Assembly (NCBI RefSeq): GCF_052857255.1 | Contig: NW_027526502.1 | Location: forward strand, 478,501-542,500 | From: Amblyomma americanum | Lineage: Eukaryota; Arthropoda; Arachnida; Ixodida; Ixodidae | Length of the DNA: 64,000 bases | Reading direction: 5' to 3' | Shown here: positions 56,036 through 64,000 of the stretch, one piece after another | Layout of the letters: each line of letters opens with the position of its first letter | How positions within the stretch are numbered: position 1 is the stretch's first letter | Translations under genes and position numbers: made by a program | The notes under the pieces: model-generated | What the model was told of the DNA's origin: nothing | Databases searched by the model: none | Seen by the model: the letters and a program-made list of their open reading frames with translations, nothing else

Positions 56036-58060
56036 TCTAGAAGGGGGTAGTGGGTTCAGCAGCCGGCGCGCCCCATGCATTGCGGCGAGGCCGTGAGTGT
56101 GGACGGGAGCCGGATGTTAGCGGCGGCGCTGTAGTCGCGTGGGCTGGCTGTTGGTGGTGCCCACGTGCTGCCTCTCGCACGTTTGTTCACGCATGGTTTG
56201 CGGCTTTGGCTGTTCTCCGTTTTTTCAGCGCATCATTTTAGTTTGCTTCGCCGACTGCCTTCTTCATTCGTGAAACGTAGGAATGCTGAATCGTCAACAG
56301 CAACGACACTGCTTTGCTCCCGGGTGCCAAACCGGCTACAAGTGGACTAGAGGAAAGCAGCCGTCGTTGTTTACCGTGCCGAAAGATGAGGAAAGACGCC
56401 GAATTTTCCAGTACATCATGACATCCAGATTGAGCCAGGATCCAATGGAAAATTTGTTTGGCATAATCAGGCAATCCTGCGGGTCCAACGACCACCCAAC
56501 CCCCACACAGTTTCTAATTGTCGTCAACAGCTCGTCGTTTTACAATCTTGCCAAGACAGTGCGCTCAGGAACTGCTGACCTTAATAGAGGTAGTGGAGAA
56601 ATAAGTTATCTCCAGTGTGCGTGCGATGCTCCTGCTAAAGAAGACAGGGTTGCTGCAATCGACCAGCTCATCGAGAAAGGCAACCTAGCTTCATCCGAGC
56701 GCATGCTTCAGAGTATTTCTGCTGAGCACAGACAGTATGTAGAGCAGAAGAGCGACGACCGGCTTATACATTATATGGCAGGGTATGTTGCCCGAAAGTT
56801 TCTTAAACGTTTTGAATGCAAGCACTGCAAAGCCTTTCTGTTGGAAAGCTCCAATAAGGAAGGCAGAAATTCTGAGTTCACAGTGATATGTGACAAGGGA
56901 GAGTTGTTGTATCCTTCGCAAGAACTTTTCCGGGCAGTGAAGAAGTTAGAGAACATATTCCCTGTTTTCTTCAGTCGCAATAACTCTGCAGTGACAGCAT
57001 AGTAGATTTAATGCTGCTTGTGAAGGCAAATTTTCGTTATGCCTTAGGTTGCAGCCAGCAGGCAGATGCGCTCACAACAGGTTTGACGAAGTTCTATGTC
57101 TGAAAAGGCTGCACTTTTATGTAAAAGGGCTGAACCAATCGCAACAGGAACGGCGGAAAAAGAAATTGTTCACGAAGATAAGCGTTGTCTATAGTGCCTC
57201 TCTCGTAGCAGCCGTAGGCAGTGCCTTAGTCCTGTGTGCCTCTGTCTTGTGTTCGTCTTGGTCGCACTACAGTTCTTTTCTTACAGTATGCACCATCTAG
57301 CCCAACAAAAAGTTCTTCTAAACCATCTTTCTTGCAGTGCCTTGAAAAAGAGGTGGCTGCCCGTTTATTGTACCAATAAACTTGTTTGCTACCATTATTA
57401 GTTCCCCTACTTTCTTTTTTACATGTTTATTACGAAATTTCGCGCATTGCAGGAACCGCCGTGACCGCCTACTAATGGCATCACCGTAGCAGGAATTATC
57501 TCTCTAGATTTCAGTGAATGTGTATTTAGGAAAATAAAAGCTGAACTTGATGAAATAAAGCCTCGTCGATTTGGGACCTCTCTGTTCAGGATGCGTAAGT
57601 ACGCGTGCCGCAATTGTTTAGCTAACTTTAACAGTGAATGTGATTGCGTCTGGACGTGCATCGAAAATTTTTATGGAAAATTAAGAGATTTGCTCAACCA
57701 CAATTTTACTTCTGCCCTGTTTTTGAGGTCTGCGTTCAGAAATGCAACCGGATCGTCGTACGGCGGCTCTGTCTCTGCACTCGTCGGGTCGGTTTTATCT
57801 TCGCACAAACTTATGGCATGTCCGCCTTTCCATCTTTTCCGGGCTCTTTGCCTTGAGAGTTAGGTTTTAAGAAAGATGCATTGGAGCTGCAGACGTCCGA
57901 TTTTCGGTGTTACACCAGATGCACACAGCTTTCTCGGCGCTGCGAATGCAGCGCGTGTCGCGGGTTCTTTACAGCCAGTGCTCCGGTGGCGCCATCTCAC
58001 GCTGTCGAAGTGAGATGCCGCACCCGCCGGCTCTCCCTGAACCCACTACACCCTTCTAGA
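56036..58060 (+). mobile_element. Internally deleted P-like (THAP) transposon
   Basis: The left end is TCTAGAAGGGGGTAGTGGGT followed by TCAG. The right end, reverse complemented, is TCTAGAAGGGTGTAGTGGGT followed by TCAG. They match at 23 of 24 positions, and both ends then carry GCCGGCG. The 2,025-bp element encodes a shortened transposase (56283-57002). No flanking target duplication was found; the 8 bases on each side differ. The ends are unlike those of the 35834-40772 element, so it is another family. Confidence 0.75.
56283..57002 (+). CDS. Deleted THAP-transposase fusion ORF (239 aa)
   Basis: The open frame begins MLNRQQQRHCFAPGCQTGYK and PSLFTVPKDEERR, the first half of a THAP finger with its CxxxxC pair. 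It jumps directly to MTSRLSQDPMENLFGIIRQS (the last catalytic segment, DPxExxFGxxR) and continues to the C-terminal zinc region YMAGYVARKFLKRFECKHCK. The CxxH half of the THAP, the coiled coil and the RNase H core are missing. The frame stays open through the deletion join. Downstream, RFDEVLCLKRLHFYVKGLNQ (about 57077-57140) looks like the remaining C-terminus after the stop at 57002. By analogy with deleted P elements it could make a regulatory peptide, but half a THAP finger is unlikely to bind DNA. Confidence 0.75.
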   Translation: MLNRQQQRHCFAPGCQTGYKWTRGKQPSLFTVPKDEERRRIFQYIMTSRLSQDPMENLFGIIRQSCGSNDHPTPTQFLIVVNSSSFYNLAKTVRSGTADLNRGSGEISYLQCACDAPAKEDRVAAIDQLIEKGNLASSERMLQSISAEHRQYVEQKSDDRLIHYMAGYVARKFLKRFECKHCKAFLLESSNKEGRNSEFTVICDKGELLYPSQELFRAVKKLENIFPVFFSRNNSAVTA

Positions 58061-58786
58061 CGACTTTGGCGCAAACATAGTGCGCAAAGGCCATAGTAGC
58101 GAAAACGCAACAGCACAGGACTCCAATAAAAGGTTTTTGTTTTCCGAAATGCAGTGGAAAAAGCTTTTAAAATGGTGAATGAAAATTTAAAAATGCGCCT
58201 GTTAATCACAAAATATTGGCTTTTGTTGTCTGTAATAGTTGGCCAATAGGAGTGCCAGCCATCGCTTATTTTGGGCAAACTTTACATTTACATGCTTTTC
58301 TGCTCGTTTGTTGTAATTTATAGACATGAGATTGAATGTTAGCCCATTCTTGATTATTAAACAATTAACGTACATTCCAGACATAAGCGAAGGGCACGAG
58401 TTTTCGAAAGGCACTAGGCGAATATTGCCCACGCACTAACTAGTAAATTGCGCGGATCTTGCAAATGTTAACGATGCCCTGCGTCGTTTGAAGTTCCCCG
58501 GAATCTCCGACCTGGGTCACAGCAGACACTGCCTAGAGCTTCAACGTCCTGCCGACTTAGAATGTGACAAGATTACCTTTGCAAGATAATTATCTGCGCC
58601 ACTGAGCATTTAATAATGCATTTATTTTTTCAACGTACCAGTGGCTTGAAGACTAAGCAAAAAGGTCTAAATTTTCTGCTGCCCATCGTTTCTTGTAGAT
58701 TCCGAATTGTTCTTCTATAACAACTGTATTCATAATATCATCCATAATATCGCTATTATAATGTTTGGCTACAAATCTGAAAAAAA
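58061..58786. other. Nothing recognised
   Basis: AT-rich, no coding or RNA signal seen. Confidence 0.4.
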
Positions 58787-58990
58787 ACGCTAAGGCGCCC
58801 GTGTGCTGTGCGATGTCAGTGCACGTTAAAGATCCCCAGGTGGTCGAAATTATTCCGGAGCCCTCCACTACGGCACCTCTTTCTTCCTTTCTTTAACTCC
58901 CTCCTTTATCCCTTCCCTTACGCCGCTGTTCAGGTGTCCAACGATATATGAGACAGATACTGCGCCATTTCCTTTCCCCCAAAACCAATT
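58787..58990 (+). mobile_element. tRNA-derived SINE, Ruka-like, copy D, head missing
   Basis: The body runs in plus orientation: AAGGCGCCCGTGTGCTGTGC, CAGGTGGTCGAAATTATTCC, CTACGGCACCTCTTTCTTCC, GATATATGAGACAGATACTG and the end CCCCCAAAACCAATT. The tRNA-like head is absent (5' truncation). Confidence 0.83.
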
Positions 58991-58999
58991 ATTTATATA

Positions 59000-59734
59000 C
59001 AGTATTGTGCGTTTTTATCGCTGACACTTTCAAAAATTTCCCCGCCTCAACAGCTGGCTCATTTGCGGTGAAACTGCACACAGAGCTTGCGTATTATGGT
59101 AACTTTTGTATCGTAGCAAGTTTGACAACGGTACTTACTTAGTTCAGGCGCACATGATGCGAAAACGTAAACGTCTACGAGAGATCGGCGAGCCAAAACC
59201 CGCAGACAACGCTTTTTCGCTAAAAGGGCGGCGGTGGCGCCATCTGTTTTCGACAGTGGAAAGCGTTACAACTAGGCCGCCGAGACGAGCGTTGCAAACA
59301 ATGTTCTTTGAAAGGTAGAGCCTCTTTAAATCAGCTGTTCTGATATTTTTGCCGCTCAGTTAGCCGAAAATGTTGTAAGCGCTTCAGTTGAAGCAGACGA
59401 AACGGCCGGAACGGCATATTCAAAGGACCCGCGCTCCTTGCAACGCTCGCCTCGGCGGCCTAGTCGTGACGCTTTCCGCTGCGGAAAACAGATGGCGCCA
59501 CTGCCGGCTTTCAGCGAAAAAGCGTCGTCTGCGGGTTTTGGCTCGCCGATCTCTCGTAGACGCTTACGTTTTCGCATCATGTGCGCCTGAACTAAGTAAG
59601 TCCCGTTGTCAAACTTGCTACGATACAAAAGTTACCATAATACGCAAGCTCTGTGTGCAGTTTCACCGCAAATGAGCCAGCGGTTGAGGCGGAGAAATTT
59701 TTGAATGTGTCAGCGATAAAAACGCACAACACTG
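59000..59734. mobile_element. Long foldback element, ~300-bp arms, TA-flanked
   Basis: The left arm (59000-59298) begins CAGTATTGTGCGTTTTTATC. The right arm (59438-59734), reverse complemented, begins CAGTGTTGTGCGTTTTTATC. The arms stay highly similar throughout (for example GCACATGATGCGAAAACGTA with one mismatch) and are separated by a 139-bp spacer. TA lies directly outside both ends (58998-58999 and 59735-59736), as in Tc1/mariner-type insertions. No protein is encoded. Transcription would give a long hairpin. Confidence 0.88.
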
Positions 59735-60003
59735 TATCTACAAATCTGGCGCCAAGGTTTTTTGACATAGCGACTTTTGGCTACTTGTGTTTTTAGATTG
59801 GCTCCTTTTAATACGAGTCCAAAGGCAACCCTGGCCGTAAGTAACATTGCCTAGAATATAGTTGCTAGTGTGCCGAGGGCGCGCGCTGGCGTGGCCGCTG
59901 CGGTGATGCCTTCCTGCGGCCACCGCGTGGTGGCGCCAAGGAGTGTGAAGGGCTCATAACATGGGAGGCGGGGAGTCTGCACTCGACGATAGATTATGCA
60001 CTA

Positions 60004-62619
60004 ATGTCACAGAGGATGTATAACAGATTAGGGGTAATGAGCATAGATGAAGATGGTTCCAGAAGTCTAGGTAGTGACCACAAGCGTATCAAGTTGAGCT
60101 TCAGAAGAAAAAGCAATGTAGGACTGAATCAAGATAAACAATCAGGGGAAAATTTTTACTCAGAAAAGCAATTGGAAGTAGCAGCCAAACAAATCGAGAA
60201 AGTAATTTTTGAGGATAGTGAAACAGAATGGACTTATACCAAATTAAGTCGATTACTGGAGCTAGAGCTAGCTAAGGTGGGAGTAAAGCTAAAAGGGAAA
60301 AGATGCAAACCCAAGAGTTGGTGGGATGAGGAGGTCAAGAGGGCAATAGAAAAGCGCAAGGAAGCATCCAGGGAACACAGATATTCCAAGAAGAGGGGGG
60401 AACCAAAACCCGAAGTAGACAGAAAATGGGATACCTTCATAAAGTGTAGAAGGGACGCATCCTATTTGATTAATGAGAAAATTAGAAGAAAGGGTGCCCA
60501 ATGGATGTCAAAAGTAAATAAAAAGGATAGAAAAGCAGCCCAAAAATTCTGGAAACATCTAAATGCAATGAGTAATAAAACTAGGCTAGAACAAAGGTTT
60601 ATTGTTACAGATGAGGGTATTCGACTAGAAGGGGATGAAGCAATAAAACACATAGGAACAAGGATGACGGAAAAATTTTCAGCAAAGCACGTGGTACATA
60701 ATTTATCGAAGGAGGATAGACCGGTTACAGCAATAGCTTCACCTGAGCAAGGAGAGTGGGAAAGGGCAGAGAAGAAGGTTCCTAGTGGCACATCAACAGG
60801 ACCAGATGGTATCCCGATTATGTTGATAAAGAAGTTAGGACCAAAATCCAAGGAAACATTAATACAGGTAGTGAACAAAATGATAGTGGATGAGAAAGTC
60901 CCCGATGAATGGCGATTAAGTAGAATGAACATGATATATAAGGGAAAGGGGGACAAAGCAGACGTAAGTAACTATCGCCCCATAACAGTGACGTCTGTGG
61001 TTTACAGGGTGGTGATGCAAATTATAAAGGATAGACTGCAGGCTTGGGTGGAGAACGAGGGGGTGCTAGGGGAACTACAGAATGGGTTCCGGAAACAAAG
61101 GAGGTTGGAGGACAATCTATTTTCATTGACACAGTGTATAGAAATTGCGGAAAAGGAACATAGGCCCTTATTGCTAGCATTTCTGGATATTAGGGGAGCC
61201 TATGACAACGTTACTCAGGAGCATTTGTGGGACATATTGGGCACATTGGATGGGGAAAATGGAGTAATTAATCTTTTAAAAGATATATATAGAGGTAACA
61301 GAGTGCTCATAAAATGGGAAAAAAATGTCTCAGGGCCTGTAGAGATACAGCGGGGGCTTAGACAAGGATGTCCTCTGTCCCCTTTGTTGTTCATGTTGTA
61401 CCTGCAAGGTTTGGAGGCCAAGCTAGAGGGGAGCGGACTAGGTTTCAACCTATCTTTTTTCAAGCAAGGGGAATTGATTAAACAGACATTACCGGGACTA
61501 ATATATGCGGACGATATAGTGATAATGGCTGACAACAAGGAAGACCTGCAGAAGTTGTTAGACATATGCAGTACAGAGGGAGATAGATTAGGCTTCAAGT
61601 ATAGTAAGGAAAAATCTGCAGTCATGACATTTAATGAAGAGGGCGGCGAGCATAGAATACAGGAGTTCGTGCTAAAGGTAGTGAATGAGTACAAGTATCT
61701 TGGGGTGTGGATAAATAACAGTGTTGAGTATCTGACAGAGCATGAAAAATATGTAATGAATAAAGCTAGTAGGAATGCAGCTGTCATGAAAAATAGGGCA
61801 CTGTGGAATTACAATAGGTATGAGGTGGTAAGAGGGATCTGGAAAGGGGTGATGGTCCCTAGCCTGACCTTCGGGAATGCGGTCCTGTGTATGAGGCCAG
61901 ATGTTCAAGCAAGGCTGGAAATTAGGCAACGGGGAGTAGGGAGGTTAGCTTTGGGAGCACATGGCAATACACCAAATCAGGGGGTACAGGGTGATATGGG
62001 ATGGGCGTCTTTCGAGAGCAGAGAGGCTAGCAGTAAGATAGCATTTGAGGAACGATTGAGAAGGATGGAGGAAAAGCGGTGGGCTAGGAAAGTTTTCAGA
62101 TACCTGTATATAAAGAATGTTGACACGAAATGGAGAAAGCGAACTAGAAAATTGACAAGCAAATATCTGGACAGCAGTAAGGGGGCAAATCAGCAATTAT
62201 CGGTTAAGAAAAAGGTTAAAGGAACAGAGAGAGCTCTGTGGAAAACAGGGATGCTGACGAAATCGGCACTGGGAACATACCGGACCTTTAAAGAGGAAAT
62301 TGTCAAAGAAAATATCTATGATAATTGTAGGGGAAGTTCTTTGTTGTTTGAGGCCAGGACTGGAGTTTTGCGGACTAAGAAGTATAGAGTCAGGTACCAG
62401 GAGATAGACACTTTGTGCATTGCGTGCGGAGAGGAGGAGGAAACGGCTGAACACTTGATACTTTTCTGTAAAGGGCTTCACCCTACAGTGGAAGGCAGCG
62501 GGGCTGACTTACCCAAGGCATTGGGGTTTAGGGATAGTGAAGGGAAAGTGGATTTTAAGAGGTTAGAAGTAACCAAGCGAAGGTTATCTGATTGGTGGCT
62601 AAAAGCAAGACAGGAGTAA
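60004..62619 (+). CDS. LINE reverse transcriptase, intact frame, 871 codons
   Basis: Continuous open frame from the endonuclease end (SLGSDHKRIKLSFRRKSN) through the RT. Landmarks are KPKSWWDEEVKRAIEKRKEA, SGTSTGPDGIPIMLIKKLG, VSNYRPITVTSVVYRVVMQI, GFRKQRRLEDNLFSL, FLDIRGAYDNV, RGLRQGCPLSPLLFMLYLQG and the catalytic LIYADDIVIMADN, then YKYLGVWINN and a C-terminal CX2CX8HX4C motif (CIACGEEEETAEHLILFC). All motifs needed for polymerisation are present, but the endonuclease is mostly missing, so this copy cannot move by itself. The first ATG is within the endonuclease and no promoter is known. The clade was not assigned with confidence; the C-terminal motif recalls R1/I/L1-type elements. Confidence 0.92.
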   Translation: MSQRMYNRLGVMSIDEDGSRSLGSDHKRIKLSFRRKSNVGLNQDKQSGENFYSEKQLEVAAKQIEKVIFEDSETEWTYTKLSRLLELELAKVGVKLKGKRCKPKSWWDEEVKRAIEKRKEASREHRYSKKRGEPKPEVDRKWDTFIKCRRDASYLINEKIRRKGAQWMSKVNKKDRKAAQKFWKHLNAMSNKTRLEQRFIVTDEGIRLEGDEAIKHIGTRMTEKFSAKHVVHNLSKEDRPVTAIASPEQGEWERAEKKVPSGTSTGPDGIPIMLIKKLGPKSKETLIQVVNKMIVDEKVPDEWRLSRMNMIYKGKGDKADVSNYRPITVTSVVYRVVMQIIKDRLQAWVENEGVLGELQNGFRKQRRLEDNLFSLTQCIEIAEKEHRPLLLAFLDIRGAYDNVTQEHLWDILGTLDGENGVINLLKDIYRGNRVLIKWEKNVSGPVEIQRGLRQGCPLSPLLFMLYLQGLEAKLEGSGLGFNLSFFKQGELIKQTLPGLIYADDIVIMADNKEDLQKLLDICSTEGDRLGFKYSKEKSAVMTFNEEGGEHRIQEFVLKVVNEYKYLGVWINNSVEYLTEHEKYVMNKASRNAAVMKNRALWNYNRYEVVRGIWKGVMVPSLTFGNAVLCMRPDVQARLEIRQRGVGRLALGAHGNTPNQGVQGDMGWASFESREASSKIAFEERLRRMEEKRWARKVFRYLYIKNVDTKWRKRTRKLTSKYLDSSKGANQQLSVKKKVKGTERALWKTGMLTKSALGTYRTFKEEIVKENIYDNCRGSSLLFEARTGVLRTKKYRVRYQEIDTLCIACGEEEETAEHLILFCKGLHPTVEGSGADLPKALGFRDSEGKVDFKRLEVTKRRLSDWWLKARQE

Positions 62620-62679
62620 AATTTCACAAGACATGGCTAGGTGGCTTGAGCCACCGCCCGATGTAAACGGTTCAGCCGT

Positions 62680-62708
62680 ATCCATCCATCCATCCATCCA
62701 TCCATCCA
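62680..62708. repeat. (TCCA)n tail of LINE copy 2
   Basis: ATCCATCCATCC repeats follow GCCGT without interruption. The corresponding tail of copy 1 has only two units before the MITE insertion. Confidence 0.95.
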
Positions 62709-62710
62709 GT

Positions 62711-63290
62711 GGTGGCGAAGGCTGGGCCGAAAAGTGGTTTAGCGCGACTGCAGCACAACCAGAGGATGGGGGGGCAAAACACTCATATAAATAAATAATA
62801 AAACTACAAAACTGGAATGTAATCTGCCAATAGAAAAAAAAATATATTAGCACCTTGTTTTATGAAAGAGGTAAGTCATTTTAATAAAACCTGGCAAATT
62901 TTGTATTTTTGCAACACTCTTGACCTGCCCCCTATTCATGAGTGTGCGGTGCATTACAGCGCGTCTTTGCAGGCCTTGTTTCGATACCCGGCTAACCCGG
63001 CCACACGGGAGCTTACGAAGCGATTTCTTATCGCCAGCTGTCTGCGATGGCGCGCCTGGTAAAGCGTATAAATTTAGCTCGCCGGTCTCAAAATGCTCCT
63101 TTTGCGAAGTTTTCGTCGTCCTTGCACGTCGCTTCTTTGTCACCGTTCGGTAAGATTTGCACCCCGCTGCACCGCTGCGGCAGTTTTCTCGGTTTTGTCG
63201 TTTCCTTCGGCGTGCGGCCAGTGCGCAGTCTTTTTCCGTCTTTGCACGCTTCGCGTTCTTCTTTTGAAGCGCTTAGCGCTTCATTTCAAG
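62711..63290. other. Upstream flank of a THAP exon, nothing else recognised
   Basis: The sequence becomes GC-richer toward the ATG at 63291 and may contain a promoter, but no element could be pinned down. Confidence 0.35.
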
Positions 63291-63394
63291 ATGAGCTTGC
63301 GGCATGTGAAGAAACGATGCTCCGTGGTACACTGCAACAGCGTGGATAGTACCACTGGTGTCAAGCTACACCGATTCCCGCTGGACTTTCACAG
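63291..63394 (+). CDS. THAP-domain first exon (partial gene)
   Basis: The exon begins ATGAGCTTGCGGCATGTG and encodes MSLRHVKKRCSVVHCNSVD then TTGVKLHRFPLDFH. A basic start, CxxxxC and the (K/T)xHxFP motif are the first part of a THAP zinc finger (C2-CH). The exon ends CACAG|GTGAGC in phase 2, a strong donor. Many THAP genes and P-like transposases split the finger here. The CxxH half was not found before the window ends. It could be a host THAP gene or another P-like element; the neighbouring P-like loci make the second plausible. Confidence 0.7.
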
Positions 63395-64000
63395 GTGAGC
63401 TCTTGACAGTGTCGTCGTCTCTAGGTATGCACGATAGCTTCGATATGGTTTCGCCGGGCTGTTCGCTCGTGTTTCATAGCTATAACCCGTTCGTGCGTAC
63501 TTGGCTTCATGTTTTCGGGGATATTTATGTACTACACTGCAGGGCACACACTTTCAGTGCTGAGGTGTGCGAAAGAGGCCCACATTTTTCTAATTTATAG
63601 TGAGTTTCATGCAGCTGACTATCACCAACGTGAACTTCACACCGGGCTCTCAGGAGCAACCACGTGCACGCTACTGACCGGGAGGCCCATTTAGAACAAA
63701 GTTTGCTACCTGACAGCTCCGAGTACGACATTGTTTAGTTTTGCAAAACCATGAAGCCAATTTGAGGATCCCCTCGCAGCTGGGAGTATCGAAACTCAGC
63801 CTCGTGTATGTGCGCGGCTTTGAGGAGGCTTTAACTGGATTCGCTCAGCAGGAGTTATTGCCTGCCTTGGTATTGCTGTCCTACATATACATGACTGTCA
63901 GGGTAATTTTAAACGCACTTCACTCTCGTCACTCGTTGAGCTTAGAAAAGCAGCTAGCCGCGTGGCATGAGGATGAGCGTTACCGCACTCTGGGGCGCAG
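63395..64000. other. Probable intron after THAP exon
   Basis: Starts with GTGAGC. No matching THAP second half with AWxxAxxR and CxxH was seen up to the window end. Confidence 0.4.

Larger units (their letters stand above)
59942..62710 (+). mobile_element. LINE copy 2 (5'-truncated, RT frame intact)
   Basis: The copy starts abruptly inside the endonuclease (GTGTGAAGGGCTCATAACAT, corresponding to 47437 in copy 1) and runs through an uninterrupted RT frame to the shared 3' end GGTTCAGCCG and a (TCCA)n tail. Truncation at the 5' end with an intact 3' end is the normal product of target-primed reverse transcription. It lies in the same orientation as copy 1, about 12 kb away. Confidence 0.92.

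Noticed and set aside
61215..61787. 190-codon minus-strand frame inside LINE copy 2
   Set aside because: It is the antisense shadow of the reverse transcriptase.

Overview
The window is eukaryotic nuclear DNA, most likely from an ixodid tick or a close chelicerate relative. The inference rests on three things: long introns packed with interspersed repeats, several copies of a tRNA-headed SINE that looks like the tick Ruka family, and tick-type non-LTR retrotransposons with short 3' microsatellite tails. No bacterial signals (operons, Shine-Dalgarno sites, CRISPR) are present. The species call is inference; the repeats and exons are read directly.

Only two host genes are convincing. (1) A PPM1L-type PP2C phosphatase runs on the + strand: exons at 4046-4238, 4988-5118 and 30790-31164 join in frame and carry the C-terminal half of the catalytic domain. 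The N-terminal exons lie left of the window, and the last two exons are separated by a 25.7-kb intron filled with transposons. (2) A complete two-exon eEF1B beta-type elongation factor gene lies on the - strand (46562-45516, 211 aa).

Most of the rest is mobile DNA. Inside the PP2C intron: pogo/Tigger remnants (6.7-8.1 kb), a PIF/Harbinger-type MITE (10.0-10.5 kb), an RTE-like LINE (11.9-13.3 kb), a nearly coding-complete CR1/L2-type LINE on the - strand (13.9-17.3 kb), and an I-type LINE with RNase H (19-25.3 kb). The I-type LINE was itself hit by a SINE fragment, a TA-flanked MITE and a 778-bp LTR mini-element. Upstream of the first visible exon is a Ty3/gypsy pol remnant. To the right are two copies of one LINE in the same orientation (46.8-50.2 and 59.9-62.7 kb), tRNA-derived SINEs, several long inverted-repeat (foldback) elements and a Harbinger transposase fragment.

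The most notable content is a set of THAP-domain, P-element-like DNA transposon loci at 35.8-63.4 kb. One is an almost complete 4.9-kb element at 35834-40772, with ~150-bp imperfect terminal inverted repeats, a 7-bp target duplication and a four-exon transposase gene whose splice phases all fit but which has three in-frame stops. A second is an internally deleted element (56036-58060) that keeps an open frame fusing the first half of a THAP finger to the transposase C-terminus. A third is a decayed catalytic-domain fragment (52949-53690). A fourth is a THAP first exon near the right edge (63291-63394), whose continuation is outside the window. A small palindromic insertion at 52684-52851 with a 14-bp flanking duplication looks like the end of a Penelope-like element.
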